From: Aequorivita aurantiaca
Lineage (GTDB): Bacteria > Bacteroidota > Bacteroidia > Flavobacteriales > Flavobacteriaceae
Assembly (NCBI RefSeq): GCF_030410135.1
Contig: NZ_JAUGQQ010000002.1
Span: forward strand, 186,001-250,000
Direction of reading: 5' to 3'
Length of the DNA stretch: 64,000 nucleotides
In this document: one piece after another, positions 9,175-18,856 of the stretch
Layout: the number at the start of each line of letters is the position of its first letter
How positions within the stretch are numbered: position 1 is the stretch's first letter
Program-made: the position numbers and the translations under genes
The notes under the pieces: model-generated
The model's input: only the letters and a program-made list of their open reading frames with translations
Database searches by the model: none
What the model was told of the DNA's origin: nothing

Positions 9175-9182
9175 CAAAGATA
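9175..9182 (-). promoter_or_regulatory. -7 promoter box (TATCTTTG) of the cold-shock gene
   Basis: A perfect TAnnTTTG box on the minus strand. It implies a leader of about 115 bases, long for this genome but normal for cold-shock genes. No convincing TTG is seen at the -33 position, where the sequence is T-rich. Confidence 0.6.
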
Positions 9183-9313
9183 CAGTAAATTAAGACTTTA
9201 AAAAACTAAAAGATGAAAGTATTATTCTAAGTTTTAAGCGAAGTGTCAATTAATGGCAGTTTAGGTTGAGAAGTTTAATTGTATTTCGAAAATATCAAAT
9301 TTAAAATTTTCCA

Positions 9314-9859
9314 TTACAAAGATTTTAATTTATCCGAATGCATTTTCCGCAATCGCGCCAATTTGGGTGAAATAACGGCGCTACAATAACCTTGGTTTTG
9401 ATTATTTGCATAATAATTTTGATGATTATCTTCTGCAGCATGAAAGTTTTGTAATGGACTTATTTCAGTAACTATAGGGTTCTCATAATACGGCGCCATA
9501 TCGGCAAATACGGTTTCGGCAGTTTGTTTCTGATTTTTATCGTGAAAAAATATTACCGAGCGATATTGAGTGCCAATATCCGCACCTTGTTTGTTCAACG
9601 TGGTGGGATCGTGCGTGGTCATAAAAACAATCAAAAGATCATCGAAAGAAATTATTGAAGGATCAAATGTAATTTGCACCACTTCAGCATGGCCCGTGAG
9701 GCCTGAACAAACTTCACGATATGAGGGTGTTCCCGGAACGGTGCCTCCGGAATAGCCGGAAACTACTTTTTTAACGCCATTAATCTCATTAAAAATTGCT
9801 TCGGTGCACCAAAAACAGCCACCTCCAACAGTCATTTTTTCGTATTCTTTACTTTCCAT
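9314..9859 (-). CDS. msrA: Peptide-methionine (S)-S-oxide reductase MsrA
   Basis: Reduces the S-epimer of methionine sulfoxide in oxidised proteins, using thioredoxin. The catalytic cysteine is in GGGCFWC, near residue 13 of the 181-residue product. Downstream motifs are GYSGG, HAEVVQITFDP, TTHDPTTLNKQGADIGTQYRS and NHQNYY, in the normal order. A longer reading frame extends to a TTG at 9913. However, a good -7 box lies inside that extension at 9880-9887, so the ATG at 9859 is the likely start. It is divergent from an exported-protein gene and is probably transcribed alone. Confidence 0.95.
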   Translation of the reverse strand: MESKEYEKMTVGGGCFWCTEAIFNEINGVKKVVSGYSGGTVPGTPSYREVCSGLTGHAEVVQITFDPSIISFDDLLIVFMTTHDPTTLNKQGADIGTQYRSVIFFHDKNQKQTAETVFADMAPYYENPIVTEISPLQNFHAAEDNHQNYYANNQNQGYCSAVISPKLARLRKMHSDKLKSL

Positions 9860-9879
9860 GTTTTTGAAATTTTTGCTAT

Positions 9880-9887
9880 CAAAGATA
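9880..9887 (-). promoter_or_regulatory. -7 promoter box (TATCTTTG) of msrA
   Basis: A perfect TAnnTTTG box on the minus strand with a TTG 23 bases upstream, ending 21 bases before the msrA ATG. This placement rules out the longer TTG-initiated reading frame. Confidence 0.7.
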
Positions 9888-9977
9888 CTTACTGTATTTT
9901 CGACGCGATTCAAATTAATGTTAAACCTAAAATTTTTCGGGAGTGCTTTATTTTTTTTGGAATATTAATGAAATTTA

Positions 9978-9985
9978 TATCTTCG
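9978..9985 (+). promoter_or_regulatory. Probable -7 box (TATCTTCG) of the exported protein gene
   Basis: One mismatch to TAnnTTTG. It lies inside the longer possible reading frame (ATG at 9968) and 22 bases before the ATG at 10007, which begins a clean signal peptide. Confidence 0.45.
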
Positions 9986-10006
9986 GCAAATCTTAATGCT
10001 AACCAT

Positions 10007-10618
10007 ATGTTTACAAGACTATTTCTTCTTTTTACCATTCTCTTTTCTTATTCTGCTCTATTTTCCCAAGAAAGACCCATTGAAATAATTGAAGAAACTA
10101 AAGCCAACAGGCTATTTTTATATGCGTTAAACAAAAATGAACGCGATTTGGATGTTTCCATAACCATTGAAGGTAAAAATTTTAGGCAAAGCAAAAGTGT
10201 GCCGAGGGCTGTGAGAGTTCCTGCAGCCTCAAAAGTTATGGTGGCAAATTTAATTGTGGAAAGGGACAAAAAGGCGCAGTATACATATAAGCTAAATGTT
10301 AGCGATAGCCTTTCCCCCCGAGCTTTGCGGAAGGATTTCGAACCAATTAAAATTGAACCGCGAAAAAAAATTGTTATTTATATGCCGGAACAGTGCAAAA
10401 GTTGTGACAGTATTGTGAACAGTTTAAACAACAGTCATTATCTATACACTACCTATAGTTTTGCGGAGAAGCCAGAACTGAAATCACAATTGGCCCCCGC
10501 CTTTTCCAATGCCACGGTGAAGATTGATTCAATCACTTCGCCTATTGTAAGTTTAGGGGGTGTACTGCACGTTAAAATTGAGGACTATGATCAATTGTTG
10601 GCGGAGCTGAACAAATAG
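10007..10618 (+). CDS. Exported protein of unknown function with CxxC
   Basis: Protein of 203 residues from the ATG at 10007. The first 21 residues form a signal peptide (MFTRLFLLFTILFSYSALFS, then Q). An upstream in-frame ATG at 9968 would put 13 polar residues before it and overlaps a -7-like box, so it is less likely. The middle is beta-rich. A CKSC motif near residue 130 is followed by spacing that recalls thioredoxin-like domains, but I cannot establish that fold. It faces msrA divergently and converges on tamL. A periplasmic redox role is only suggested by context. Confidence 0.65.
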   Translation: MFTRLFLLFTILFSYSALFSQERPIEIIEETKANRLFLYALNKNERDLDVSITIEGKNFRQSKSVPRAVRVPAASKVMVANLIVERDKKAQYTYKLNVSDSLSPRALRKDFEPIKIEPRKKIVIYMPEQCKSCDSIVNSLNNSHYLYTTYSFAEKPELKSQLAPAFSNATVKIDSITSPIVSLGGVLHVKIEDYDQLLAELNK

Positions 10619-10630
10619 TAAGTTTAAATT

Positions 10631-12898
10631 TTAGAATGGATAGCCAATTCCAAAATTGAACACTGTTTCCTTTACGTTGAAATTATAACTTTTTGGTTCT
10701 GCGGGATCGTGAAATGGCGCCGCAAAATCAAACCGAAGCACAAATCCCTGCACATCAACCCGTAGGCCCACACCTGCACCCATTCCCAATTCATTAATAA
10801 AATTGGAGGTAAACTTGTCCTGGCTATCATATTCCGGATTTGCTTTTGAATTCCAGATATTTCCGGCATCAGCAAAGACCGCACCCTTTAGGAATGAAAT
10901 TATGGGAAATCGGTACTCAATGTTTGCCTCCAAACGAATATTTCCTGTTTGGTCATAAAAATTGTTCTGCGGATTGTCCTCATCATTATAAGTGCCCGGC
11001 CCCAAGGAACGAATTCGGAAAGCACGTACGCTATACGGCCCACCGGAATAGTACTGTTTTACATACGGCATTACATCGGAATTTCCGTACGGAAGGCCAT
11101 AACCGCCGAATAATCGCATGGCTATTACCTGCTCTTTCCCAAAATTAAAATGATACCTCAAATCCGCATCTGCTTTGGCATATTGTGCATATTCCAATTT
11201 CAAGAAAGATTTTGAGCCCATCTCATTCTCTTTCCCAAACAGACTGATACTATTTCCGGCTACGTCCAATGTGGCGTTCACAAAAAACTGGTTCTTTTTG
11301 GCAGTATCAATCATCCCATTATAAGTGAATGAATAATTGAGGCCGGAAATAAATTGTTGTTCGAAACTTCTTTTCAGAAATGGATTCTCCTCCAGTATTT
11401 CCTCAAATTCGGGTGTGGTGTTTGAAAGATTTGTATAGTTGATGGAAATAGGAATAATTTCGTGCGTAACATATCGATTGGCCTGCCATATATAGCCAAA
11501 CTGCGCCGTGGCGGAAAGCAACGCATAAAGCTTAGTACGGCTTAAATAATCAATACCCAGACTTGTTTTCGTTTTTGGAATGTCATACTCAAAAAAATCG
11601 GTATTGATTTTTATGGGAAACAGTACACGCGGAAAAATCAGCTCAGTTTTAAAGCCCAAATCCAGACTTGTTTTGCCGCTATTGCTTTCGGTACTGCCGC
11701 CAGCCTGCACTTCGTAACCAACATTAGCTGAAATATTCAATGTTTCGCCGCCCAGAAATAAATTTCTATTGCTATAGGTAAGGGCCAAACCGGGACCGGC
11801 AAAATTGTTGGATTTTGAAACCGCCTGCAACTCTGCTCTAATAGCGCGTTTATTTAAAGGAGAAAGAAAAATGTTTGCTTCCAAAATACCCAGGGTGTCA
11901 TTGCGCAAGGAATCTATTTCCGAATATTGAATATTTACAAATTTATAAGCACCAATGGATGAAAGGCGCCGGGCCGTATTCCTGGAGGTTTCAGGATTGT
12001 AATATTGGTCTTCTTCCAAAGTGATATAAGGATCAAGATATTTCGGTTTAAAAAAATGGTCACTGTTCACGAAATTTTTTTCATTGAAGCGAACCACATC
12101 TGTAATTGTTGAATCCTGGGCGTCATATTTGGCGTACACATTTATTTTTTTTATTTGATAGGGAACCTTGGATTTCGCGGGAGTTTCATTCTTAAGGCGC
12201 AGAAATAAATCAAACCTTCTTTTATCATATTGATTGGTATCTGCCTCAAAAAGTAAAAATCCGGAATTGAAATTATAATAACCTATTTTCTTTAAATCGT
12301 TATCAATGCGTTCGCGCTCCAATTTCATGTTTGAAAGGTCAAAGCGCATTCCTTTAGTCAGTTTTGTGTTGGCAACACTTTGTTGGATTGCTGTGAAAAT
12401 TGGCTCCTGAAGCGTGTCCACCTGATAACTGGCAATGGTATACGGGGAGGGCGCGGTAACGGAGTATTTTACAGAGGCTTCCTGTTCCTTCTCCTCAAAT
12501 TCCGAAGTGGCCTCGCTATAGAAAAATCCGCGGTTTTCCATACGATTTACTAAAATTTCTTCCACTTCATACGGTTTAACATCACTTTGATAAACCGGTT
12601 CCTCCCCTATTCTTTTATATAAAAAACGGTTAATGAATCCCGGTTTCTCCTGTTGCATTTTGTAATAATAATAAAGGCCGGGGCGCATTCCCAGAAATTT
12701 TGAATTAGGCTCTGGCCGTAACGCCTCCTCCAATACGGATTTTAGCTGCGCCTCATTTTTGATTACCGAATCAGCTTTTATTTCAACTTCGGCTCCTGTG
12801 TAAAGCCGTTCTCCTTCAGGAATGAACTTTTTCACCGAGCAGGCCTGCAGTGTTAGCAAAACTGCGGAAATAACCATTATATTAAAATTTCCTTTCAT
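10631..12898 (-). CDS. tamL: TamL: lipoprotein-type BamA/TamA family outer-membrane protein
   Basis: Outer-membrane 16-strand barrel protein of the Omp85 family, 755 residues. The N-terminus is a lipoprotein signal with lipobox LQAC, the hallmark of the Bacteroidota TamL class; classical TamA is not lipidated. POTRA-like repeats follow over roughly residues 30-330. The barrel half contains the conserved loop 6 region (GGPYSVRAFRIRSLGPG near 620) and ends in a terminal aromatic (YPF), as expected for insertion by BamA. The ATG at 12898 follows an in-frame TTG. It starts 26 bases after tamB ends, so the two are very likely one operon acting in lipid or protein transport to the outer membrane. 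Confidence 0.92.
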   Translation of the reverse strand: MKGNFNIMVISAVLLTLQACSVKKFIPEGERLYTGAEVEIKADSVIKNEAQLKSVLEEALRPEPNSKFLGMRPGLYYYYKMQQEKPGFINRFLYKRIGEEPVYQSDVKPYEVEEILVNRMENRGFFYSEATSEFEEKEQEASVKYSVTAPSPYTIASYQVDTLQEPIFTAIQQSVANTKLTKGMRFDLSNMKLERERIDNDLKKIGYYNFNSGFLLFEADTNQYDKRRFDLFLRLKNETPAKSKVPYQIKKINVYAKYDAQDSTITDVVRFNEKNFVNSDHFFKPKYLDPYITLEEDQYYNPETSRNTARRLSSIGAYKFVNIQYSEIDSLRNDTLGILEANIFLSPLNKRAIRAELQAVSKSNNFAGPGLALTYSNRNLFLGGETLNISANVGYEVQAGGSTESNSGKTSLDLGFKTELIFPRVLFPIKINTDFFEYDIPKTKTSLGIDYLSRTKLYALLSATAQFGYIWQANRYVTHEIIPISINYTNLSNTTPEFEEILEENPFLKRSFEQQFISGLNYSFTYNGMIDTAKKNQFFVNATLDVAGNSISLFGKENEMGSKSFLKLEYAQYAKADADLRYHFNFGKEQVIAMRLFGGYGLPYGNSDVMPYVKQYYSGGPYSVRAFRIRSLGPGTYNDEDNPQNNFYDQTGNIRLEANIEYRFPIISFLKGAVFADAGNIWNSKANPEYDSQDKFTSNFINELGMGAGVGLRVDVQGFVLRFDFAAPFHDPAEPKSYNFNVKETVFNFGIGYPF

Positions 12899-12923
12899 CA
12901 ATCTTTACTATTTTTTACCGTAA

Positions 12924-15900
12924 TCACTCAGAAATTTTCTGTTTTTCAGGTTGTAGCTCCTTCATTTTATCGGCTTCCTTTTCACGTTTGTCCTCTTCTT
13001 CCTTCGCTTTCTTTTTTTCCCTTGCGGCCTTGCGATCAGCCTTTTCCTTTTCCGTTTCACCGCGAAGAATGGCCTGCCAAAGCTCATCGAATTTGTTGAA
13101 TTCTTGTGTAAAAATTAGTGCAATACCGCTTACAATGGTCTGTCCGTCAATTACAGATTCGAACTCATTTCTTCTGAAGCCAACAATTCTGTACCGACCG
13201 TTCTCCGTAAGCAAATATTCGAGACTTACATTGCCAATTATAGGAACCGGTTCGTTGGTAGAGCTGCTTCCCTGTAAATCTACTTCACTGCCCACGCGGA
13301 CTATTACGCGATCATCAAAAAGTTTTTTCTGTGCGGCAATGTCCAATTGGGTGCGCTCATGAGGTGTTTCGCCTTGATAATCGGTATAACTATCCAAACC
13401 GAAATCTAGCTCCACGCCCGTGTCGCCCAAAAGTTTGTTGGAAAAAGTGTTTAATTGGTCTGAAAGTGCGTCGTTCAAGTTATCACGTGCCACCGTTGCA
13501 AAACCTCCGCGGCTACCGTCGCTTCCCGGTTCAGGATAAAATCTGTTCAGAACCAAAAGTGAAAAAACCTGTCGGTTCAATTCCCCTTCCTGTTTTGTTA
13601 CCTGTTGCAATCTTCCATAAACCTGGCCGCCTATTGCGCCCTGTTCTTCCTCGGGCATATCAAGATCAAAGGAAATTATAGGTTTTGTTAATTCGCCATC
13701 CACATTTAAATACACAAAGAATGGCAGAACCTGCCGATATTTATTTTTGACCGCAGGATCCGAACCGGAAATAACCGGTGCCATTAAAGGCGAAGCTGAT
13801 GCTTCCACTTCGTAAATAGCCTTCACGTCGAGCTTTGCGTCGAAGGGATCCCCGGACCAACTTACACGGCTTCCATTCGCCAATTCAAACCTACGATTTA
13901 CGAGATTATATAAGTTCATTTCAAAATGGCCCCCTGCAATTTCATATACACCGCTCAAGGCCATGCTTCCGTTTGGATTCATGGAAAAATCAAAATCGCC
14001 ATCACCGTAAACTTCAAAATTATCTCCCGTTTCCTGATCTATTATTATAGTAACCTTTGCTTCATTGCCAATTTTTAAGAGGGCACCAATATCGAATCCA
14101 CTAAGCCTCGTAGTTTCTTGTTTGGTGCGGGTTAAAATAGCATCAGGGTTTTCCCGGTTTACGAAAATTACCACTCCATCCCGTTCTTCTATGGCAACTG
14201 TGGAAGATGGTAGCACATAAGTTACATCCGTCCCGTCATTTACGGTTATGCTTGCATCCAGTTTCGGAATTTGCAAATCGCCGGTCAGGGTCGCGTTTGC
14301 ATCAAAAGAAGCCGTTCCATATAAAAATTCATTGTCTTCCTCAGTTGCGTTTAGCACTTGGAAATTCTCTGCATAAAGCCTAAGATCGAAGGTTGGGTTT
14401 ATAAAACTCTCGGTGCCCACTTTTCCGCTTATTACCAATTCATTTCGGTTTTCGTCACGAACAGTGAAGTTATCCATATACAAACCTTGGTTATCAATTC
14501 GTAAATTTTCACTGGCCAGCGTGAATGGGGCATTCAATTTTGTTACAGTGAAAGATGCATTGTTAAATCGCAGATTGCCTTCGTATTTGGGTTGGGTCGT
14601 ACTGCCGGAAACCGTAAACTTTCCCGAAAAACTGCCATTGCCATTTTTTACTTCCCCTAATGAAAAACCTTCGAGGGCGCGCATTTTGAACTCATTTATG
14701 TTCAAATCCAAATTTAATTTTGCTTCGGTTGGGGTGGCCACATAATCGCCGGTTAAATCCATATCCACCTCCCCTTCCTTCAAGGCCAAATTGAAATCAT
14801 AACTATTGCCACCGAGCGATTCGGCATCAACTGTGAGAATTCCCAAATCCACATCCAAAAGATTCAAATTTTCCACCGAAAGATCTGCAACGAGACCGGA
14901 ATTGCCCAATGGCTCCACCACCACAAGATTTCCATTTAAGTTGCCTTGGGCCAATTCCTCTTCGGGATTTAAATAATTTAGAATTTCGCTTAAATCGAAA
15001 TTTTTAAAGTCGATGGCAACGTGATCTTTTGCAACCGATTCGAGTTTATCGGTAAATTCCACGGATTGATTGTTCCGCGTAAAGCGGAAATTATTGAATT
15101 TTAGTTTTGCGTCGGTAATAATAATTTCATTTTCCGAAGGAGTTTCCCACGGATTTCTATTAAAAATTAAATCCTCGGGAAATACGTGAAATCGAAGTCG
15201 CTCTCGCGAACCCGTAATTTCGGATTGAATATTTATGAGCGTGCTATCTTTATGCGTGGCGTTAAAATTAAGCGCCAACCGTTCATTTTGTTGATTACCC
15301 GTAATTTTCGTTTTCGGAATTTCCAAAGGCCCAGCTTTTAGGCTATTAAACCCTAAATCGAATATAAATTTTTCCCTATCGGTGTCCATAGTAAATGCGA
15401 GGCTATCCAATTCATTTCCGGCGTACACAATTTCTGGAGCTGTGATATCTGCACTTAACTTTCGTGCAGCTTGGTCAAAATTAACATCAATTTTTACCGT
15501 ATCGAGTTTTTGCACGTTAACCAAAAATACTTCATTTAACACAGCAGACTCCACAATTTGGCCCTTCACATCAAGCTTTACCGGATTTTGGATGGTATCG
15601 GACAACGCCGTTGTTTTGGAAAAATAACTTGAAATATGTTTTTGAACCGCAGTGCTGAATGTGCCGGGGTCAGTATTGCTTTCCAAACTTAGCTGCACAA
15701 TTTTATTGTCAAGCCAAATGGATGTTGTATCGCTACGAACGTGCGCCGTTGCAAGCACATCGCCCAGTAAATAGGTTTTGTCGTCATACACCACTACCCC
15801 TTCACCGATGGTTGAAATTACATCGTATCCATCTTTGTTTCCCTCAAAATCCGCATCCAATTTAAAGGCGGTACGAACATCGCGGGAAATCAGCCCCAAG

Positions 15901-18056
15901 GATTGAAGGTTTGCGCCAATTAGATTTAAATGCGCGCTGGCCGTGGGCGAGACGGAATCCAAAACTACTTCGGCGGTCAAATCTAAATTCAAATTTTCAT
16001 CTTTATATTTTGAAACCACATCACCTTCGCCATTTTTGATTTTTCCCGTGATTGCCAAATCTTTTATGGCATAATTATTAAATTGAAAACTAGAAATATT
16101 CGCATCCAAAGTTGCGTCAAGTGTATTGATGGTGCTGCCGGAACCGTTTGTTTTTAAGGTAAGACTGAGCGCTCCCAATTGCTCATTTTGCAGCAATTCA
16201 TTCAATTGATATTCCTTTATTTCGATTTCCGCATCGAAGGCAATTTGCGTATCATTCTTGAAATGGCCGTCAATTGTGGCGATACCTTGCGAGGTAGTTA
16301 AAGTGGTGTTGGTATAAATATCTTTTATATCGCCTTTTGCGCTTCCTTTTAACATAACATTTTCGGGCAGATTTACGCCTAAATCTTTTTCGCTTACAAA
16401 TTGTGTCAAATCACTGCGTCTGGTTTGTGCCGAAAACCGAGGAATATTAAATTTTAGATTATCGGGTTTGGTAGCATTTTGGATAAAGCCGTTGGCCGAA
16501 ATTCGTGTGGTGTTTCCCCAGCGAACGTTCATATTTGGAATTTGAATTGCCGATAGATAGCCCGATGCATCCACATTTCCAGTTACATTTTTTTTGCTCA
16601 GCGTACGCAGATATTCATTCTTTTTAAGTTCCGGCTGAAATTTAAAGACTTCCTTTAAATCCACTTGAAACGTGGGAAAATCTACTGCAATTTTTGATTG
16701 GTCCGGCGCCTCGATTAAAGCAGATAATGCCGGATATTCCAAACGAATTTCTCCATTGAGCTTATTATTGTTCAGCACAAATTTCAAATCATTTACTTCG
16801 AGGAAATTATCGGTCGCTTCCATATTTAGCGCCATTTCCTTTAGGTCTAAACCTGAACCCTCCTCAAAAGTCAATGACTCAAGTTGAAGCCCTGCCTTTT
16901 TATCTTTCAGAAAAACATTGTTTGCTTTAAGCGTAAAATTTTGAAGGGCGATTGCATTTGGATTGAAAACATCCTTTTTCACTTCCCCTTTCCCCACAAA
17001 ATAGCTGATGTTATTTCTTTCCAAATTAATATCGGCAATGGCTATTTTGAAATCCGGCCATTCAAATTTTTGAATGTCTTCCACAATTTCTTCGGCCACT
17101 TCTTCCGCTTGTTCCGTAATTACGTTGGTTTCCGTTTGTGTATTCAATTTAATAATGGAATTACTCAATTGAAAATCGCCGATTTCAATATCATTTTTAG
17201 CCAAATCGGCTTTCGGCAATTCGAGATATAATTCGGAAACTTCTAAGTTTGCGGCAATTCTATCCCCGTAAGATTGGTAGTCCACAAATACATTTTTCAA
17301 GCTTAATTCTTCCAATTCCAAAAAAGGCAAAGGTGAATCTTCTTGCGGTGTGGGCGGCACTGGGGATTGAATGTATTTAATTCTGGAGTTGGAAATAGAA
17401 GCTTCGGAAGCGCGGAAATCCATGTTTTCCAAATCAGTTTTTTTCATTTGGAGATTCAGTTTTCCAATTTTGAAATGACTGTCAATGCCCAAAACCGCAT
17501 CGTCAAAAACAATGTTGAAATCTGAAAAATTGATTTCGCCCAAAATAATTTTCATCGGCGCCGCAGTAGTATCTGCCGCAACCTCGGTGGTATCCGCGGA
17601 AGCGAAGGCATCAATTAAAAATTGGAAATTGTAACCACTCACGGAATCCTTCCGAATAATATTCGCGCGCAATCCTTCCCAATCCAAATATTCTACGCCA
17701 ATACCGTTGCCGCGAATGATGGGCAGCAGCGGAACATCAGCTTCCAACGATTCGGAATAAACGAGCGTATCACCTTTTTTGTCTTCCAAATAAAGCCCTT
17801 TCAACATAATATTTCCGCCAAAAGTGATAAAGAGTTTTTTTATTTCTACTTTAGTATTCGTTTTTTCGGAAACGTAATTGGTGGCGTAATCCACGATTAC
17901 TCCCTGTCCCCAAGGACTGCGAATAAAGAGGACTAGCAAAATGAACAGGATTATAAGAACCGCGAAAATGCGCGCAATGATTCTTAAAAATCTGTATTTT
18001 CTGGGCTTTTTATTTTTTTTCTTTTTCTTTTCCAAAGCAATTTTGGTAGATTTCAA
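12924..18056 (-). CDS. tamB: TamB: inner-membrane-anchored AsmA-like translocation protein
   Basis: Protein of 1710 residues, longer than the Escherichia coli homologue (about 1260). A Lys-rich start is followed by one transmembrane helix (residues 23-46, up to FIRSPWG). Then comes a very long run of repeating beta segments, as in the lipid-channel proteins TamB, YhdP and AsmA. A C-terminal DUF490/TamB domain follows (GGQVYGRLQQVTKQEGELNR region, LDFGLDSYTDYQG), then a charged Lys/Glu tail. The start is a TTG at 18056: an in-frame stop lies five codons upstream, and the first ATG comes after the membrane helix. It bridges the periplasm and probably partners TamL. Confidence 0.93.
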   Translation of the reverse strand: MKSTKIALEKKKKKNKKPRKYRFLRIIARIFAVLIILFILLVLFIRSPWGQGVIVDYATNYVSEKTNTKVEIKKLFITFGGNIMLKGLYLEDKKGDTLVYSESLEADVPLLPIIRGNGIGVEYLDWEGLRANIIRKDSVSGYNFQFLIDAFASADTTEVAADTTAAPMKIILGEINFSDFNIVFDDAVLGIDSHFKIGKLNLQMKKTDLENMDFRASEASISNSRIKYIQSPVPPTPQEDSPLPFLELEELSLKNVFVDYQSYGDRIAANLEVSELYLELPKADLAKNDIEIGDFQLSNSIIKLNTQTETNVITEQAEEVAEEIVEDIQKFEWPDFKIAIADINLERNNISYFVGKGEVKKDVFNPNAIALQNFTLKANNVFLKDKKAGLQLESLTFEEGSGLDLKEMALNMEATDNFLEVNDLKFVLNNNKLNGEIRLEYPALSALIEAPDQSKIAVDFPTFQVDLKEVFKFQPELKKNEYLRTLSKKNVTGNVDASGYLSAIQIPNMNVRWGNTTRISANGFIQNATKPDNLKFNIPRFSAQTRRSDLTQFVSEKDLGVNLPENVMLKGSAKGDIKDIYTNTTLTTSQGIATIDGHFKNDTQIAFDAEIEIKEYQLNELLQNEQLGALSLTLKTNGSGSTINTLDATLDANISSFQFNNYAIKDLAITGKIKNGEGDVVSKYKDENLNLDLTAEVVLDSVSPTASAHLNLIGANLQSLGLISRDVRTAFKLDADFEGNKDGYDVISTIGEGVVVYDDKTYLLGDVLATAHVRSDTTSIWLDNKIVQLSLESNTDPGTFSTAVQKHISSYFSKTTALSDTIQNPVKLDVKGQIVESAVLNEVFLVNVQKLDTVKIDVNFDQAARKLSADITAPEIVYAGNELDSLAFTMDTDREKFIFDLGFNSLKAGPLEIPKTKITGNQQNERLALNFNATHKDSTLINIQSEITGSRERLRFHVFPEDLIFNRNPWETPSENEIIITDAKLKFNNFRFTRNNQSVEFTDKLESVAKDHVAIDFKNFDLSEILNYLNPEEELAQGNLNGNLVVVEPLGNSGLVADLSVENLNLLDVDLGILTVDAESLGGNSYDFNLALKEGEVDMDLTGDYVATPTEAKLNLDLNINEFKMRALEGFSLGEVKNGNGSFSGKFTVSGSTTQPKYEGNLRFNNASFTVTKLNAPFTLASENLRIDNQGLYMDNFTVRDENRNELVISGKVGTESFINPTFDLRLYAENFQVLNATEEDNEFLYGTASFDANATLTGDLQIPKLDASITVNDGTDVTYVLPSSTVAIEERDGVVIFVNRENPDAILTRTKQETTRLSGFDIGALLKIGNEAKVTIIIDQETGDNFEVYGDGDFDFSMNPNGSMALSGVYEIAGGHFEMNLYNLVNRRFELANGSRVSWSGDPFDAKLDVKAIYEVEASASPLMAPVISGSDPAVKNKYRQVLPFFVYLNVDGELTKPIISFDLDMPEEEQGAIGGQVYGRLQQVTKQEGELNRQVFSLLVLNRFYPEPGSDGSRGGFATVARDNLNDALSDQLNTFSNKLLGDTGVELDFGLDSYTDYQGETPHERTQLDIAAQKKLFDDRVIVRVGSEVDLQGSSSTNEPVPIIGNVSLEYLLTENGRYRIVGFRRNEFESVIDGQTIVSGIALIFTQEFNKFDELWQAILRGETEKEKADRKAAREKKKAKEEEDKREKEADKMKELQPEKQKISE

Positions 18057-18188
18057 AAGTATGAAAATTCAGCATCAATACTATAACTAACGTAGTTTTG
18101 AAGTCTGCAATTTGCGCCAAATTTCTGTTAAAAGTTCAAATACTTCCCTTTCTTACCATACATCAATGCACACGCTTTGTTTAAGCCA

Positions 18189-18196
18189 TAGTTTTG
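18189..18196 (+). promoter_or_regulatory. Possible -7 box (TAGTTTTG) upstream of the YceI gene
   Basis: Matches TAnnTTTG, 37 bases before the ATG at 18233. The upstream TTTG (18176-18179) is too close to be the -33 element, so this is only a candidate. Confidence 0.4.
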
Positions 18197-18232
18197 CCTT
18201 GTAAATAAGTATTAATTTAAAAAATATAAAAT

Positions 18233-18757
18233 ATGGAAAATTCAGCAAAAACAATTTGGAAAATTGACACATCGCATTCAGAAATAAATTTTAAGGTGAA
18301 ACATATGATGATTTCTACCGTTTCTGGAAGTTTTGAAAATTTTGACGGAAAAGCCGAAACCGAAAATGAAAACTTTAAAAACGCAGATTTTACTTTTTCG
18401 GCTAAGATTGATTCCATAAACACCAATAACAAAGACCGCGACAATCATTTAAAGAGTGATGATTTCTTTGGAAGCGAAAAATTTCCGGAACTTACTTTTA
18501 AATCGAAATCTTTTGACGGCAATAGCGTTACGGGAGATTTAAGTATAAAAGGCGTCACTAAAGAGGTAACCTTGGATGCAGAATTTAACGGCACTGCCGT
18601 GGACCCTTACGGGCAAACTAAAGCAGGTTTTGAATTTGAAGGGCAGATAAACCGAAAAGATTTTGGTCTAACTTGGAACGCAGTTACCGAAGCCGGAAGT
18701 GTGGTAGTGAGCGATAAAGTGAAATTGATTGCGTCCCTTCAATTTATAAAACAATAA
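18233..18757 (+). CDS. YceI family protein (lipocalin-like)
   Basis: Protein of 174 residues covering the whole YceI domain. It has the opening W-x-I-D-x-x-H-S-E-I-N-F pattern, KVKHMMISTVSGSF, DNHLKSDDFF, and the closing NRKDFGLTWN. The fold is a beta barrel that binds long-chain isoprenoids in characterised members. There is no signal peptide, so this copy appears cytoplasmic, whereas many YceI proteins are periplasmic. It precedes two pirins and a Crp/Fnr regulator, a grouping that fits redox or stress functions. The family call is firm; the ligand is unknown. Confidence 0.93.
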   Translation: MENSAKTIWKIDTSHSEINFKVKHMMISTVSGSFENFDGKAETENENFKNADFTFSAKIDSINTNNKDRDNHLKSDDFFGSEKFPELTFKSKSFDGNSVTGDLSIKGVTKEVTLDAEFNGTAVDPYGQTKAGFEFEGQINRKDFGLTWNAVTEAGSVVVSDKVKLIASLQFIKQ

Positions 18758-18773
18758 TTTTTCACTGTCCGAT

Positions 18774-18836
18774 CAAGCGCAGTACAGAACTTCCATTTTA
18801 AGCAGAAAGTCTCGACTGCGCTCGACAAGACAGACT
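18774..18836. repeat. REP-like imperfect inverted repeat
   Basis: A 21-base unit at 18816-18836 (AAAGTCTCGACTGCGCTCGAC) recurs identically at 19763-19783. Within it CTCGAC is repeated directly around TGCG. A degenerate inverted partner (CAAGCGCAGTACAGAACTT, from 18774) precedes it, so the pair can fold into a hairpin in RNA or single-stranded DNA. This resembles dispersed REP/BIME elements. Confidence 0.65.
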
Positions 18837-18856
18837 AATTTTAAATATTCGATAAA

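Noticed and set aside
12988-17936. Many plus-strand open frames opposite tamB
   Set aside because: tamB is one continuous frame with a membrane anchor and TamB domain; the antisense frames are low-complexity shadows.
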